Below, piece by piece: positions 8,656 through 17,643 of a stretch of 64,000 nt of DNA. This DNA is from Roseiarcus sp963824475. GTDB lineage: Bacteria > Pseudomonadota > Alphaproteobacteria > Rhizobiales > Beijerinckiaceae. The number at the start of each line of letters is the position of its first letter. The stretch's first letter is position 1. The translations under genes and the position numbers were made by a program. The notes under the pieces were generated by a model. It did no database searches. It saw only the letters and a list, made by a program, of their open reading frames with translations, and was not told the origin of the DNA. The DNA lies in contig CAWGPR010000006.1 of assembly GCA_963824475.1 (NCBI GenBank), forward strand, positions 248,001 to 312,000, given 5' to 3'.

Positions 8656-9816
8656 CTAGTACCTCGTCACAGAGGTTTTGACTTTTTGATTTTGGTCTGA
8701 TTTGAGCGTGGGCTTGGGGTAAGCGCGCCCCATTTTGGCGCGGGCTTTTTGGGTTGTGAACATCCAGTTGATGCGGGCGCATTCGGCGTTGCGTCGCTTC
8801 TCCCAAGCAGCGGTCTCGGCGACAAGCCGGGTGTAGCTTTCGATGCGCCGATCGAGACATTGACTGGCCAGGACGCCGATCTCGATCTCGACCATGTTCA
8901 GCCAGCTGGCGTGCTTGGGGACGTAGTGGAACTCCAGCCGGCGCAGCACCCGTCGCGCTTCGTCGGCTGGGAAAGTCTGGTAGAGCGCGCCGGCGGAATG
9001 GGTCGACAAGTTGTCGAGCACCACGCGAATGCGCTCCGCCTCGGGATAATGGACATCGGTGAGGTCGCGCATGCAGACGGCGAAGTCTTCGGCGGCGCGC
9101 CGTTCGGTGACCTTCACCTTGCGCCAGGGGCGGTTCACATCCAAGAACACGAACAGGTTCGCGGTTCCGTTGCGTTTATATTCGCAGTCGTAGCGCTCGA
9201 TTTGCCGCGGCTCGGGCGGGATCGGCCGGCGGACCTCGCCGATGAGCTGGATCGGGCTCTCGTCGAAGCAGACCACCGGGCGCTCGGGATCGGGCGCTTC
9301 GGAATAAAGATCGAGCACCTCCTCCATACGGGCGACGTAGTCGGCGTCGACCTGCGGAATGCACCACATGTCCTTGCGCCATGGCTTGAGGTCATTTTCG
9401 GCCAAGCGCCGACGCACCGTCTCGCGCGACACACTCTCGTGCGCAGTCAGCCTGACCAGTTCACCGGACAGCAACTCCAGCGTCCAGCGAGCGCGGCCCG
9501 CGGGTGGACTCGAACAGGCCGTTGCCACCAGCAGGGCTTCCTCCTTGCCCGAGAGCTTGCGGTTTGCTCCGGGGCGCGGCTCTTCGCTGAGCGCCGCCTC
9601 CAGGTTGCCGAGGACGAAGCGGCGCTTAGTCCGATAGACGGTCGAGCTGCCCACGCCGACATTGGTCGCGATCGCCTCGTCGCTGGCGCCGCCATCCGCC
9701 GCCAACAATATCTGCGCCCGCTTGAGCCTGCGTGCCGCATGCTTGCCGCCGCTCAGAAGCTCCGTCAGTTCGGTGCGTTCGGTTTGGCTGAGTTCGACCC
9801 GATAGCGTACATTCAT
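8656..9816 (-). CDS. IS630-family transposase (copy A)
   Basis: 386 residues from ATG 9816. The N-terminal helix-turn-helix (RRLKRAQILLAADGGASDEAIATNVGVGSSTVYRTKRRF) binds the terminal repeats. The C-terminal RNase-H-like domain has the DDE triad: Asp in VVCFDES, Asp in IRVVLDNLSTH and Glu in SWLNMVEIEIG. The frame runs to the very end of the element. Its TAG stop is built from the target TA plus the flanking base, so stop formation depends on the insertion site. The gene looks intact. Confidence 0.93.
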   Translation of the reverse strand: MNVRYRVELSQTERTELTELLSGGKHAARRLKRAQILLAADGGASDEAIATNVGVGSSTVYRTKRRFVLGNLEAALSEEPRPGANRKLSGKEEALLVATACSSPPAGRARWTLELLSGELVRLTAHESVSRETVRRRLAENDLKPWRKDMWCIPQVDADYVARMEEVLDLYSEAPDPERPVVCFDESPIQLIGEVRRPIPPEPRQIERYDCEYKRNGTANLFVFLDVNRPWRKVKVTERRAAEDFAVCMRDLTDVHYPEAERIRVVLDNLSTHSAGALYQTFPADEARRVLRRLEFHYVPKHASWLNMVEIEIGVLASQCLDRRIESYTRLVAETAAWEKRRNAECARINWMFTTQKARAKMGRAYPKPTLKSDQNQKVKTSVTRY

Positions 9817-10157
9817 CCGTGCCTCCTCGTGTTGAGGCACGCACGAACAGCTGAATTGGATGGCCGGAGTGAGTTGCCCTGCAAAAACCTTCACACCCAG
9901 GCAGGGCCAATATCTGGCGTTTATCCACCTCTACACGCGCCTGCACCGCCGGCCGCCGGCCGAAACTGAGATGCAGGACTATTTTCGCGTCAGCCCGCCT
10001 TCCGTGCACCAGATGGTACTGACGCTCGAACAAGCTGGCTTCATTAGGCGGCAGCCGAGAACGCCCGCAGCATCGAACTGCTCGTTGATCCGACACAGCT
10101 GCCAGAGTTACTTTGACCCCGGATTCAACCGGTCAAGATCACTGTGCCGAGGTACTA
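8657..10157. mobile_element. IS630-family insertion sequence (copy A) with TA target duplication
   Basis: Both ends carry the same imperfect terminal repeat starting GTACCTCG.CACAG and continuing to TTGAC, and each is flanked by TA (8657-8658 and 10156-10157), the target IS630/Tc1-type elements duplicate. The 1.5-kb element carries a minus-strand DDE transposase and, divergently, a small helix-turn-helix passenger gene that has lost its frame. It sits exactly on the TAG stop codon of the SDR gene. Confidence 0.88.
9860..10116 (+). pseudogene. Frameshifted LexA-like helix-turn-helix passenger gene of the IS630
   Basis: The frame from ATG 9860 reads FTPRQGQYLAFIHLYTRLHRRPPAETEMQDYF, then SVHQMVLTLEQAGFIRRQPR. 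This is the winged-helix N-domain of LexA-like regulators, a small gene I know as a frequent companion of IS630-type elements. After FIRRQPR the frame is lost. The expected ending ARSIELLVDPTQLPELL and TGA 10114-10116 is read in another frame after AACGCC near 10056, which fits loss of one base. It is divergent from the transposase. A role in regulating it is inference only. Confidence 0.7.
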
Positions 10158-10907
10158 GTTGGCGCGGGCGATCTGGAAACCGGCGAAGGACTGGCTGACG
10201 GGCATCAGCTCCAGCCGGTTGATGTTGAGGTGCGGCGGCAGTTCGGCCACCCACAACATCGCCGCCGCGATGTCCTCGCCGGTCATCGGCTTCGCGCCGC
10301 GGTAGAATGCGTCCGAGGCCGCCTGGTCGCCGCCGTTGCGCACGACCGTGAACTCGGTCTCCACCATGCCGGGCTCGATCAACGTGACGCGCACCCCGGT
10401 GCCCTGCAGATCGCTGCGCAGGCCGAGCGAGAATTGCTTCACGAACGCCTTGGTCCCGCCATAGACGTTGCCCCCGGCATAGGGATAAGTCGCGGCGACC
10501 GATGAGACGTTGATGATCGCGCCGCGCCGCGCAATCAATCCAGGCAGCAACTTGTGGGTCAGCGAAGCGAGCGCGGTCACATTCGTGTCGATCATCGTCT
10601 TCCACTGGGCGAGATCGGCCGTCTGGGCAGGATTTGTGCCGAGCGCGAGCCCGGCATTGTTGATCAGGAGGTCGATGCCGCGAAATCCGTCGGGAAGCTG
10701 GGCCAGCGCCTTATCGCGCGCGGCCTCGTCGCAGACGTCGAACACCGCGGGATGCGCCTTGTCGGCGCCAAGGGCGGCGAGCAGCGCCTCGAGGCGCTTG
10801 GCGCGGCGGCCGTTCGCGATGACCCGCCACCCCGCGGCCGCGAACACACGGGTGGCGGCTTCACCGATGCCGGAGGTCGCGCCAGTTATGAGAGCCGTCT
10901 TGCTCAT
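10155..10907 (-). CDS. Short-chain dehydrogenase/reductase (YdfG-like)
   Basis: 250 residues from ATG 10907, preceded by AAAGAGGAC. Classical SDR: cofactor motif TGATSGIGEA at the N-terminus, an NGRRAKR segment after beta2 (basic residues favour NADPH), NNAG, the catalytic Ser in INVSSVAAT and YGGTK (Tyr-xxx-Lys). The closest functional group by look is YdfG, the NADP-dependent 3-hydroxy-acid/serine dehydrogenase, but the substrate is not readable. The stop codon TAG 10155-10157 contains the TA that the IS630 used as target. The protein is unaffected and the downstream reductase gene is cut off. Confidence 0.9.
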   Translation of the reverse strand: MSKTALITGATSGIGEAATRVFAAAGWRVIANGRRAKRLEALLAALGADKAHPAVFDVCDEAARDKALAQLPDGFRGIDLLINNAGLALGTNPAQTADLAQWKTMIDTNVTALASLTHKLLPGLIARRGAIINVSSVAATYPYAGGNVYGGTKAFVKQFSLGLRSDLQGTGVRVTLIEPGMVETEFTVVRNGGDQAASDAFYRGAKPMTGEDIAAAMLWVAELPPHLNINRLELMPVSQSFAGFQIARAN

Positions 10908-11089
10908 GCCGTCCTCTTTAAGTCGCCATCCTACGCGTGGCGCCGAGCGCGCCGCCTGATACCACGAAGGGAGCGTTCGGCCGAAGAGCGAGCAGGAATC
11001 CCCGGGCAATTCGGTCGGATCGCCGGCTGCTCCAGGAAAGCAGAAAAAATGACAATATCTTGACTTTTAGAGTCCCCGATAGGGGATCA

Positions 11090-11630
11090 GGAAACCCCAC
11101 GCCTTTAGGCGGCTGGATGGCGGCGCTTCCGGTGTAAATTGGGTGGATGGAAGCGTACAAGCGTGGCGGCCACACGGTCTGGGACTGCAAGTACCACTTG
11201 GTGTGGGTAACCAAGTACCGTTACTCGGTGCTTGGTGGCGATGTTGGGGCTCGCTGCCGCGAACTGTTGCGCGAGACGGCGCGGGCGCATGAGATGGTCG
11301 TACACGCCGGATCGATCAATCGCGACCATGTCCACATGTTGCTGTCGATCCCTCCGAGCCTGTCGGTGTCGCGCGCTGTGCAACACTTGAAGGGCCGTAG
11401 TTCGCACAAGCTGCTGAGTGAGTTCGGCATGCTGCGCAAGCGCTACTGGGGTCAGCATCTATGGGCGAGGGGCTACTGGGTTGTGAGCAGCGGCAACGTG
11501 ACCGACGACATGTGGGTCGAATACATCAAGAACCAAGCTCCGTCCGAGCCTGACGACAACTTCAATGTCACGTGAGTTGCCGCCATGTCCGCCGCAGGGC
11601 GGACCGATCCGGCTTTGAGCCGTAACCCGC
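11090..11630 (+). mobile_element. IS200/IS605-family element, tnpA only
   Basis: A single-gene element. The left end has a small hairpin CGCCTTTAGGCG (11100-11111) about 35 bases before tnpA. After tnpA come two hairpins, GTCCGCC/GGCGGAC (11587-11604) and CGGCT/AGCCG (11610-11622), as expected for the single-stranded recognition structures of this family. There is no tnpB. Such elements leave no target duplication, so the outer limits are approximate. Confidence 0.7.
11147..11575 (+). CDS. tnpA: IS200/IS605-type Y1 transposase TnpA
   Basis: 142 residues, the normal size of a Y1 HUH single-strand transposase. The metal-binding HUH motif is in SINRDHVHMLLSIP, and the C-terminal helix MWVEYIKNQ carries the likely nucleophilic tyrosine. 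YHLVWVTKYRYSVL at the N-terminus is the usual opening of the family (CKYHLVWVTKYR). It appears complete and may be active. Confidence 0.92.
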   Translation: MEAYKRGGHTVWDCKYHLVWVTKYRYSVLGGDVGARCRELLRETARAHEMVVHAGSINRDHVHMLLSIPPSLSVSRAVQHLKGRSSHKLLSEFGMLRKRYWGQHLWARGYWVVSSGNVTDDMWVEYIKNQAPSEPDDNFNVT

Positions 11631-12084
11631 CGAGTCGCGTCAAGGCCGAGACCCATGCCCAACCCTTCCAAAACCGAACCGGCGGCGAGGATTGTCAGCC
11701 TCGCACTGCTCAGATTTTCGTGGCGGGTCCGGAGATGGCAGCCGGCGGGCGGGAGGTCGGAAGGAAATCTCGCTCTAAGTCTTTGAAATCGTTCATTTCC
11801 AGGAATAAAAATCAAGCCGGCAGTCCCGCTTTCCATGGGGTTAGGCGAGGATTTCCGGCGCAAAAGGTCGTTTAGTCGGCAAAAAGCGCCCTTTTTCGCC
11901 CGCAAACGCCGACATTTCCCAGGAACGCCGGACGGAAGGCTAGAGCGAGATGCGGTCGGATGGAATCGTCATCGCGAGGAGCGAAGCGACGCGGCGATCC
12001 AGAGCTGCCGCTCCGGCCCTTCCCCCTGGATTGCTTCGCTTCGCTCGCAATGACGAGCCTGGTTCGACCTCATCACATCACGCT
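11576..12084. other. Intergenic stretch after tnpA
   Basis: No gene is visible in these ~509 bases. The first ~50 bases are the IS200/IS605 right-end hairpins and the last ~120 hold a long dispersed palindrome. The middle (11640-11960) has short frames on both strands, but none with a believable ribosome site or recognisable protein. Confidence 0.6.
11967..12055. repeat. Long imperfect palindrome (dispersed intergenic repeat type)
   Basis: The left arm begins CGTCATCGCGAGGAGCGAAG and the right arm, read on the other strand, begins CGTCATTGCGAGCGAAGCG. Both arms continue to GATCCAG / AATCCAG around a ~20-base loop. Repeats with 'gcaatgacg' and 'gcgaagcgaagcaatccag' are common between genes of Rhizobiales. 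It may act as a hairpin at the end of the SDR transcript on the minus strand. Confidence 0.75.
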
Positions 12085-12786
12085 CTAGACGCGGCCCGAG
12101 ACGGGAATCAGCGCCCCGGTGACCGCCTTCGCTTCGTCCGAGGCCAGGAACAGGATGACTGCGGCAAGGTCGGCGGGCGCGACCCAGCGGCTGAAGTCCG
12201 CCTTCGGCATGTCGCGCCGGTTCATCGGGGTATCGATGATCAACGGCAGCACGGCGTTGACTGTCACGCCCTCGAGCTTGAGTTCGTCGGCCAGGCTTTC
12301 GGTGAGCCTATGCACCGCGGACTTGCTCGCCGCATAGGGGCCAAATCCGGACGCGGCGCGCAGCGCGGACCCAGCGCCGACATTGACAATGCGGCCAGCG
12401 CCGCTCTCGAGCAAATAAGGAAGCGCCGCCTTGCAGGCGTTAAGCGCGGTCTTCAAATTGATCGCGTACATCCGGTCCCAGCTGTCGACCTTGCCGTCCG
12501 CGATCGTGTCCCATTGGAAACCGCCGGCGATATTGAGGAGCGCGTCGACCCGGCCGAATTTCGCCTTGACCGCGGCCATCGCTGTCTCGGCCGCCGACAA
12601 CGATGTCAAATCGACGCCGCCGAGGAGGAGGGCGCTGGCGCCGAGGCGCTCGGCGAAGCCTTCGGGAGCAGCCTCGGCATGGTCGAGCAACGCGACCGAC
12701 GCCCCTCGCTTCGCCGCGATCTCAGCGACGACGCTCCCCAATGCGCCCAAGCCGCCGGTGACGACGATCGTCTTGCCCTGCAACAC
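12085..12786 (-). CDS. Short-chain dehydrogenase/reductase downstream of the indolepyruvate oxidoreductase
   Basis: 233 residues from GTG 12786, only four bases after the upstream stop codon, so the two genes are almost certainly translated from one mRNA. SDR marks: TGGLGALG cofactor loop, LLDHAE (acidic residue after beta2, pointing to NAD), NIAGG, VNVGAGSALR and the active-site YAASK. The C-terminus is FLASDEAKAVTGALIPVSGRV. The substrate is unknown. The tight linkage to the oxidoreductase suggests a role in aryl or branched-chain 2-oxoacid/acyl-CoA metabolism, which is inference. Confidence 0.88.
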   Translation of the reverse strand: MLQGKTIVVTGGLGALGSVVAEIAAKRGASVALLDHAEAAPEGFAERLGASALLLGGVDLTSLSAAETAMAAVKAKFGRVDALLNIAGGFQWDTIADGKVDSWDRMYAINLKTALNACKAALPYLLESGAGRIVNVGAGSALRAASGFGPYAASKSAVHRLTESLADELKLEGVTVNAVLPLIIDTPMNRRDMPKADFSRWVAPADLAAVILFLASDEAKAVTGALIPVSGRV

Positions 12787-12790
12787 GGTC

Positions 12791-15700
12791 TTAAGCCGCC
12801 TTCTCCACCGGCGCCTTGCCGGCCTTGAGTTCATTGAGCGCATCGGCCCGCATTTTCGCCGCTTTCGCCGCGCTCGCCTCTTTCACGTGTCCGTACCCGC
12901 GGATCAATTCATAGGCGCCGACCACGCGAACGGCGATCGGATGCGACGCTGGGGTCAGACGTTGGGTGAGATCCGCGACGTCGGCCTCGAATTCGGCGAT
13001 TAGACGCTGCTCGAGCTTGCGCTCGTCGCTCAAGCGGAACGGATCGAGCCACGTGCCGCGCAGGAACTTCAGTCGCGCCATGGCGCGGAAGGCGGTCATC
13101 GCCCAGGGCCCGACCTCGCCCTTTTTTATGCGCCCGCTCGCCGGATCGAGGCGGGCGAACGGCCAAGCGCCGATATGAAAATGGAGTTGGTAGGAGCCTT
13201 CGAATTCGCGCGCCAAAGCCTGCTGGAACTCGGGCGCCGCGAACAGCCGCGCGACTTCCCACTCGTCCTTGGCGGCGAGCAGCTTGTAATAGGCGCGCGC
13301 GACGGCCGTGGTCAGCGCCTCGCCGAGGCCAGCGTTTCTCTCCGCCGCGCGCACGCGCTCGACGAACTCGCGATACCGCGCCGCGTAGGCCGCGTCGCGA
13401 TAGTCCTTGAGGTGCGCGACGCGACGATTGATGACCGCGTCGAGCGACGGCGGCCCGTCGGCCGGATCGTCAAAGCCGACCAGCGTCTCCACGCTCGCCG
13501 GATCATGCGCCGCGCGCCGACCCCATTCGAACGCCTGCTTGTTGGCGTCGATCGCGACCCCGTTGAGCTCGATGGCGCGTTCGATCGCCTCCCGACGGAT
13601 CGGAACCAGGCCCCTCTGCCAGGCCGCGCCAAGCATGAACATGTTGGACGCGATCGGGTCGCCCAGAAGCGCCGCTGCGAGGCGCTGCGCGTCGAGGATG
13701 AGCGCCTTGTCGCCGAGCGCGTTTTTCAGGCGTTCGATCAGCAAGTCGGCGTCCAGATTCCAGTCGGGATTACGAGCGAAATCAGCGGTGGGCGTCAGAT
13801 CGGCGGAGATCACCGCGCTCGTCTTGTCGCGCTTGAGCTTGGAGAGCGATTCGTCGCCCGCGGTAACGATCAGGTCGCAGCCGATCAGCGCGTCCGCTTC
13901 GCCGGCGGCGATTCGCGTCGCGTGCAGAGCGTCAGGCTCGTGCGCGATGCGCACATGTGCGGTCACCGCGCCATATTTCTGGCTTAAGCCCGTCAGATCG
14001 AGATTGGAGCTGTAGAGTCCGTCGAGGTAAGCGGCGATGGCGATCGTCTGGCTGATCGTGACGACGCCCGAGCCGCCGATGCCGGCCACCAGCAGGCTGA
14101 AGCGCTCGCCGATGTCCGGGAGAGCCGGCTCGGGGACAGGCGGCAGATAGCGGCTCAAGGGCGCGGCGGCCTCGGGCTTGCGCAGGCGTCCGCCATGAAC
14201 GGTGACGAAGCTCGGACAAAAGCCTTCGACGCAGGAGAAATCCTTGTTGCAGCTCGATTGATTGATGCGCCGCTTGCGCCCGAATTCGGTCTCCAGCGGC
14301 TCGATTGCCATGCAGTTGGAGACGCGCCCGCAATCGCCGCAGCCTTCGCACACTTCCGGATGAATGAAGGTGCGGATGGCCGGATCGGCCCATTTGCCGC
14401 GCTTGCGCAAGCGTCGCCGCTCGGTCGCGCAGGGCTGGTCGTAGAGGATGACCGAAACGCCCTTGTATTCGCGGAATTCGCGCTGGGTTGCGTCCATCGC
14501 GTCGCGGTGACGAAGGCTGACGCCTGGGGGCAATGGGACGCCGGCGTAGCGCTCGGGTTCGTCGGCCACGAGCGCCATTTTTTTCACCCCTTCCGCCGCG
14601 AGCTCGCCCAGGATTTGGAGCGGCGTCATGCCGCCCTCGATCGGCTGTCCGCCGGTCATCGAGACGAAGCCGTTGAAGAGGATCTTGTAGGTGATCGGCA
14701 CGTCGGCGGCGATCGCCTGACGGATCGCGAGCGAGCCGGAATGGGCGTAGGTGCCGTCGCCGATGTTGGCGAACACGTGGTCCTGGCGCGTGAACGGTTG
14801 CTGGCCGAGCCACATCGTTCCTTCGCCGCCCATGTGCGAAGCGGTGGCGGTCTGTTGCGGATTGACCAGCGTCGCCATCCAATGGCAGCCGATGCCGGCG
14901 AGCGCTCGGCTGCCCTCGGGCACCGGAGTCGAACGGTTGTGCGGGCATCCGGCGCAGAAGCCCGGGCTGCGCGCCGGCGCGGGCCGGTTGCTGAGCGCAG
15001 CGCCAGGGGCCTCCGGCGCGCTCAGGGCGCAGTTCGGATCGTGGCGGGAAATCGCCTTGACCAGCACTCCGGCCACGAGTTCGGGCGAGATCTCGCCGAA
15101 ATTGGGAATGGCCTGCACGCCGGGCGAAGGGTCGAACGCCAGTCCGTCGAAATATTTGCCGACGATGCGCGGCGCTCGCGAATCGCCATAGAGGATGGAG
15201 CGAATCTGATCCTCGAGCAGCGGGCGCTTCTCCTCGATCACGACAATGAGATCGAGACCGCGGGCGAACTCGCGCACGATCACCGGATCGAGCGGCCATA
15301 CCATGCCGACCTTGAGCAGGCGGAGGCCGAGCCGGGCGCTGTTGTCGGAAAGGCCGAGATTGCCGAGCGCCAGCAAGAGGTCCTGCCACGCCTTGCCGGC
15401 CGCGACCACGCCGATCCTCGCGCCGTCGCCATCGCCAATGATACGGTTGAGGCCGTTGGCGCGCGCATAGGCGAGCGCGGCAGGTAGCTTGTGGTGGTAG
15501 AGCCGCTCCTCCTGGGCGACCGGCGCATCGATTGTTCGCGCGCCCAAGCCTCCGGGCGGGTTGCTTGGCCGTTCGGGGATGACGATCTGTGGCCGCTCGG
15601 GGCCGACATAGACTGTGCTCCCCCCCTCGGCGACGTCGGTGACGACCTTCATGCCAACCCAACAGCCGGAAAACCGCGACATCGCGATGCCGTGCAGGCC

Positions 15701-16258
15701 GAAATCAAGCAGCTCCTGAGTATTGGACGGATAGATCACCGGCATGCCGACGGCGATGAATGACGTGTCGGAGAAATTGACCGCGGTCGAGGATTTCGCG
15801 CCGTGGTCGTCGCCGGCGAGCGCGATCGCGCCGCCTTTGGGCGAAGCGCCGGTGAAATTTGCGTGGCGCAGCGCGTCGCCCGAGCGGTCGACGCCCGGCC
15901 CCTTGCCGTACCAGATGCCGAACACGCCATCGACCGTGGCGCCGGGAAAGCTGTTCAGGTATTGGGCGCCCCAGATCGCGGTCGCGGCAAGGTCCTCGTT
16001 GAGGCCGGGGCGGAAGACGATGTTGTGTTGCTTGAGCTGCGCCGCCGCGCGCCATAGCTCGATGTCGTAACGCCCGAGCGGCGAGCCGCGGTAACCGGAA
16101 ATATACCCGCCGGTGTTGAGGCTCGCCGCCGCGTCGCGCAGGCGCTGCTGAATCGGCAGGCGCACCAGCGCCTGCATCCCGGTCAGATAGACCCAGCCCT
16201 CGGACGCCGTGTAGCGGGAGTCGAGAGTCGCCTCCGACCTGGCCAGGGCGGCGGTCAT
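12791..16258 (-). CDS. Indolepyruvate ferredoxin oxidoreductase, fused alpha-gamma (IorAB-type)
   Basis: 1155 residues, the length of the fused proteobacterial enzymes, which decarboxylate aryl-2-oxoacids to aryl-CoA with thiamine diphosphate and pass electrons to an iron-sulfur acceptor. Order: N-terminal pyrimidine-binding domain (TGMQALVRLPIQQRLRDAA, then GYISGYRGSPLG), thiamine-diphosphate domain (FANIGDGTYAHSGSLAIRQA), a cysteine-rich segment (CEGCGDCGRVSNC ... CNKDFSCVEGFC) for iron-sulfur clusters, then the gamma domain (LVAGIGGSGVVTISQ) and a DUF6537-like tail. ATG 16258 starts the frame. The SDR gene follows directly. Confidence 0.93.
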   Translation of the reverse strand: MTAALARSEATLDSRYTASEGWVYLTGMQALVRLPIQQRLRDAAASLNTGGYISGYRGSPLGRYDIELWRAAAQLKQHNIVFRPGLNEDLAATAIWGAQYLNSFPGATVDGVFGIWYGKGPGVDRSGDALRHANFTGASPKGGAIALAGDDHGAKSSTAVNFSDTSFIAVGMPVIYPSNTQELLDFGLHGIAMSRFSGCWVGMKVVTDVAEGGSTVYVGPERPQIVIPERPSNPPGGLGARTIDAPVAQEERLYHHKLPAALAYARANGLNRIIGDGDGARIGVVAAGKAWQDLLLALGNLGLSDNSARLGLRLLKVGMVWPLDPVIVREFARGLDLIVVIEEKRPLLEDQIRSILYGDSRAPRIVGKYFDGLAFDPSPGVQAIPNFGEISPELVAGVLVKAISRHDPNCALSAPEAPGAALSNRPAPARSPGFCAGCPHNRSTPVPEGSRALAGIGCHWMATLVNPQQTATASHMGGEGTMWLGQQPFTRQDHVFANIGDGTYAHSGSLAIRQAIAADVPITYKILFNGFVSMTGGQPIEGGMTPLQILGELAAEGVKKMALVADEPERYAGVPLPPGVSLRHRDAMDATQREFREYKGVSVILYDQPCATERRRLRKRGKWADPAIRTFIHPEVCEGCGDCGRVSNCMAIEPLETEFGRKRRINQSSCNKDFSCVEGFCPSFVTVHGGRLRKPEAAAPLSRYLPPVPEPALPDIGERFSLLVAGIGGSGVVTISQTIAIAAYLDGLYSSNLDLTGLSQKYGAVTAHVRIAHEPDALHATRIAAGEADALIGCDLIVTAGDESLSKLKRDKTSAVISADLTPTADFARNPDWNLDADLLIERLKNALGDKALILDAQRLAAALLGDPIASNMFMLGAAWQRGLVPIRREAIERAIELNGVAIDANKQAFEWGRRAAHDPASVETLVGFDDPADGPPSLDAVINRRVAHLKDYRDAAYAARYREFVERVRAAERNAGLGEALTTAVARAYYKLLAAKDEWEVARLFAAPEFQQALAREFEGSYQLHFHIGAWPFARLDPASGRIKKGEVGPWAMTAFRAMARLKFLRGTWLDPFRLSDERKLEQRLIAEFEADVADLTQRLTPASHPIAVRVVGAYELIRGYGHVKEASAAKAAKMRADALNELKAGKAPVEKAA

Positions 16259-16288
16259 GACAGCATTCCTCCGCGTTTCGCGTGACGG

Positions 16289-16606
16289 CTACGCGCCGCT
16301 CCCCGGTTCGTCGCCCGAGCGGGCAAGGTAGCGGGGGAACGCATCGTCGAACTCCGGAAAGTAACGCCGAATGACGCGCATGTCGAACGCGCTCAGGATC
16401 GACTCCTTCGGCTCGTGGTCGACGAGAAACCTCATCGCAGCCTCGACGCAATGTGAAGGCTCGGCGCCGAGCGTGGCCCAGCGCTTGGCTTCGTCGGTCT
16501 GCATAGTGACCCGGTGCCGGCTTTCGCCGAGCGCGTCGCGGACGGCGACGTCGAACGTCAGCGCATAGGCCGGGTCGGGAGTGACGGATATTGCGATGTC
16601 GCTCAT
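16289..16606 (-). CDS. Conserved hypothetical protein, 105 residues
   Basis: I do not recognise a family. It is a soluble acidic protein beginning MSDIAISVTPDPAYALTFDVAVRDALGESRHRVTM and ending with a helix-rich AFDMRVIRRYFPEFDDAFPRYLARS. It lies 30 bases upstream of the indolepyruvate oxidoreductase on the same strand and is probably its operon leader gene. Codon usage matches the neighbours. No signal peptide or membrane helix. Confidence 0.7.
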   Translation of the reverse strand: MSDIAISVTPDPAYALTFDVAVRDALGESRHRVTMQTDEAKRWATLGAEPSHCVEAAMRFLVDHEPKESILSAFDMRVIRRYFPEFDDAFPRYLARSGDEPGSGA

Positions 16607-16854
16607 CGATCGGTTCGAACGGGCTCTGCCTCTCGGTGCGATATTTTATCGCCGAAATTCCGTGTTCTCAAAGGCATTTCGCATCGCCGCCCGCGCCATT
16701 CGCTTTGGAACAAAGATTCCCTTTCGCAGGTTTATAGGCCGCGCCTGCGAAGCGCTATCAAGACAAGGAAAATGAATGGAAATCCGGCCACACGGTGAAC
16801 ACTCTATCGCCCAGAATTTTTCTTACGTGCGGCGAGAAGCGTGAGGAGATTTGA
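16607..16854. promoter_or_regulatory. Divergent promoter region between the indolepyruvate operon and otsB
   Basis: These 248 bases separate genes read in opposite directions, so both promoters must lie here. The stretch is somewhat AT-richer than its neighbours around 16640-16830. I could not identify a convincing -35/-10 pair or operator. Confidence 0.5.
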
Positions 16855-17643
16855 GTGGATGGATTGACCGCGCCGCCCTTTATGGACGCGACTGTAGACA
16901 ATTTGGGGACTCTAACCGAGGGGCTGCCTGCTCTCTTTCTTGACGTTGACGGCACCATTCTGGATTTGGCGGAGCGTCCGGACGACGTCGTTACGCCGCC
17001 CGGCCTCGTCACGACGCTGCTGAGGACCGAACGCAAGCTCGCAGGGGGGCTGGCGCTGGTGAGCGGCCGTCCCATCCATGAGCTCGATCGTTTGTTCGAG
17101 CCGCTGCGCCTCCGCGCAAGCGGGGTCCACGGCGCCGAAATGCGCTTCGACCCCGGTGGGCCGCCGATATCGGCGCTCGGGGCGAGAGAATTGCCCCAGT
17201 CGCTTTTCGCGGATCTGACGCGGGTGGTTGCGGCGTTTCCGGGCGCGTTCGTCGAGAACAAGCGCTTTAGCTTCGCCGTTCACTACCGCCTTGCGTCCGG
17301 AGCGGAACGGTCTCTGCGCGAGGCCGTTATGCGGCTCGTCGATTCCACAAGGATCGCGGTTGAGGCCATGAACGCGCATTGCGCTATCGAACTGAAAGCC
17401 CCTGGTTGCGACAAGGGCGGCGCAATCGCTGCATTTCTGTCCACGCCCGCATTCCGCGGTCGGACGCCGATCTTTGTCGGCGACGACTTGACCGACGAAA
17501 GCGGCTTCGCGGTCGTCGCCGCGCGCGGAGGCTACGCTTTTTCCGTCGGCAGCCGCCGGGCGGGCGCGGTCGCGACGTTCTCACAGCCGAGCGCGGTCCG
17601 AGACTGGCTCGCGGAATATGCCGACCGAGAGGACGCTGCATGA
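16855..17643 (+). CDS. otsB: Trehalose-6-phosphate phosphatase
   Basis: 262 residues from GTG 16855, preceded by GTGAGGAGA. HAD-type phosphatase that removes phosphate from trehalose 6-phosphate. Motif I is ALFLDVDGTILDL (nucleophile and acid/base Asp), motif II is in LALVSGRP, and the C-terminal acidic motif is IFVGDDLTDESGF, with GCDKGGAIAAFL supplying the Lys. First gene of an otsB-GH15-otsA operon. Its TGA overlaps the next ATG by four bases. Confidence 0.95.
   Translation: MDGLTAPPFMDATVDNLGTLTEGLPALFLDVDGTILDLAERPDDVVTPPGLVTTLLRTERKLAGGLALVSGRPIHELDRLFEPLRLRASGVHGAEMRFDPGGPPISALGARELPQSLFADLTRVVAAFPGAFVENKRFSFAVHYRLASGAERSLREAVMRLVDSTRIAVEAMNAHCAIELKAPGCDKGGAIAAFLSTPAFRGRTPIFVGDDLTDESGFAVVAARGGYAFSVGSRRAGAVATFSQPSAVRDWLAEYADREDAA

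Noticed and set aside
13932..15662. Frame of 576 residues inside the indolepyruvate oxidoreductase
   Set aside because: Same-strand shadow; Arg/Pro-rich translation typical of a wrong frame.
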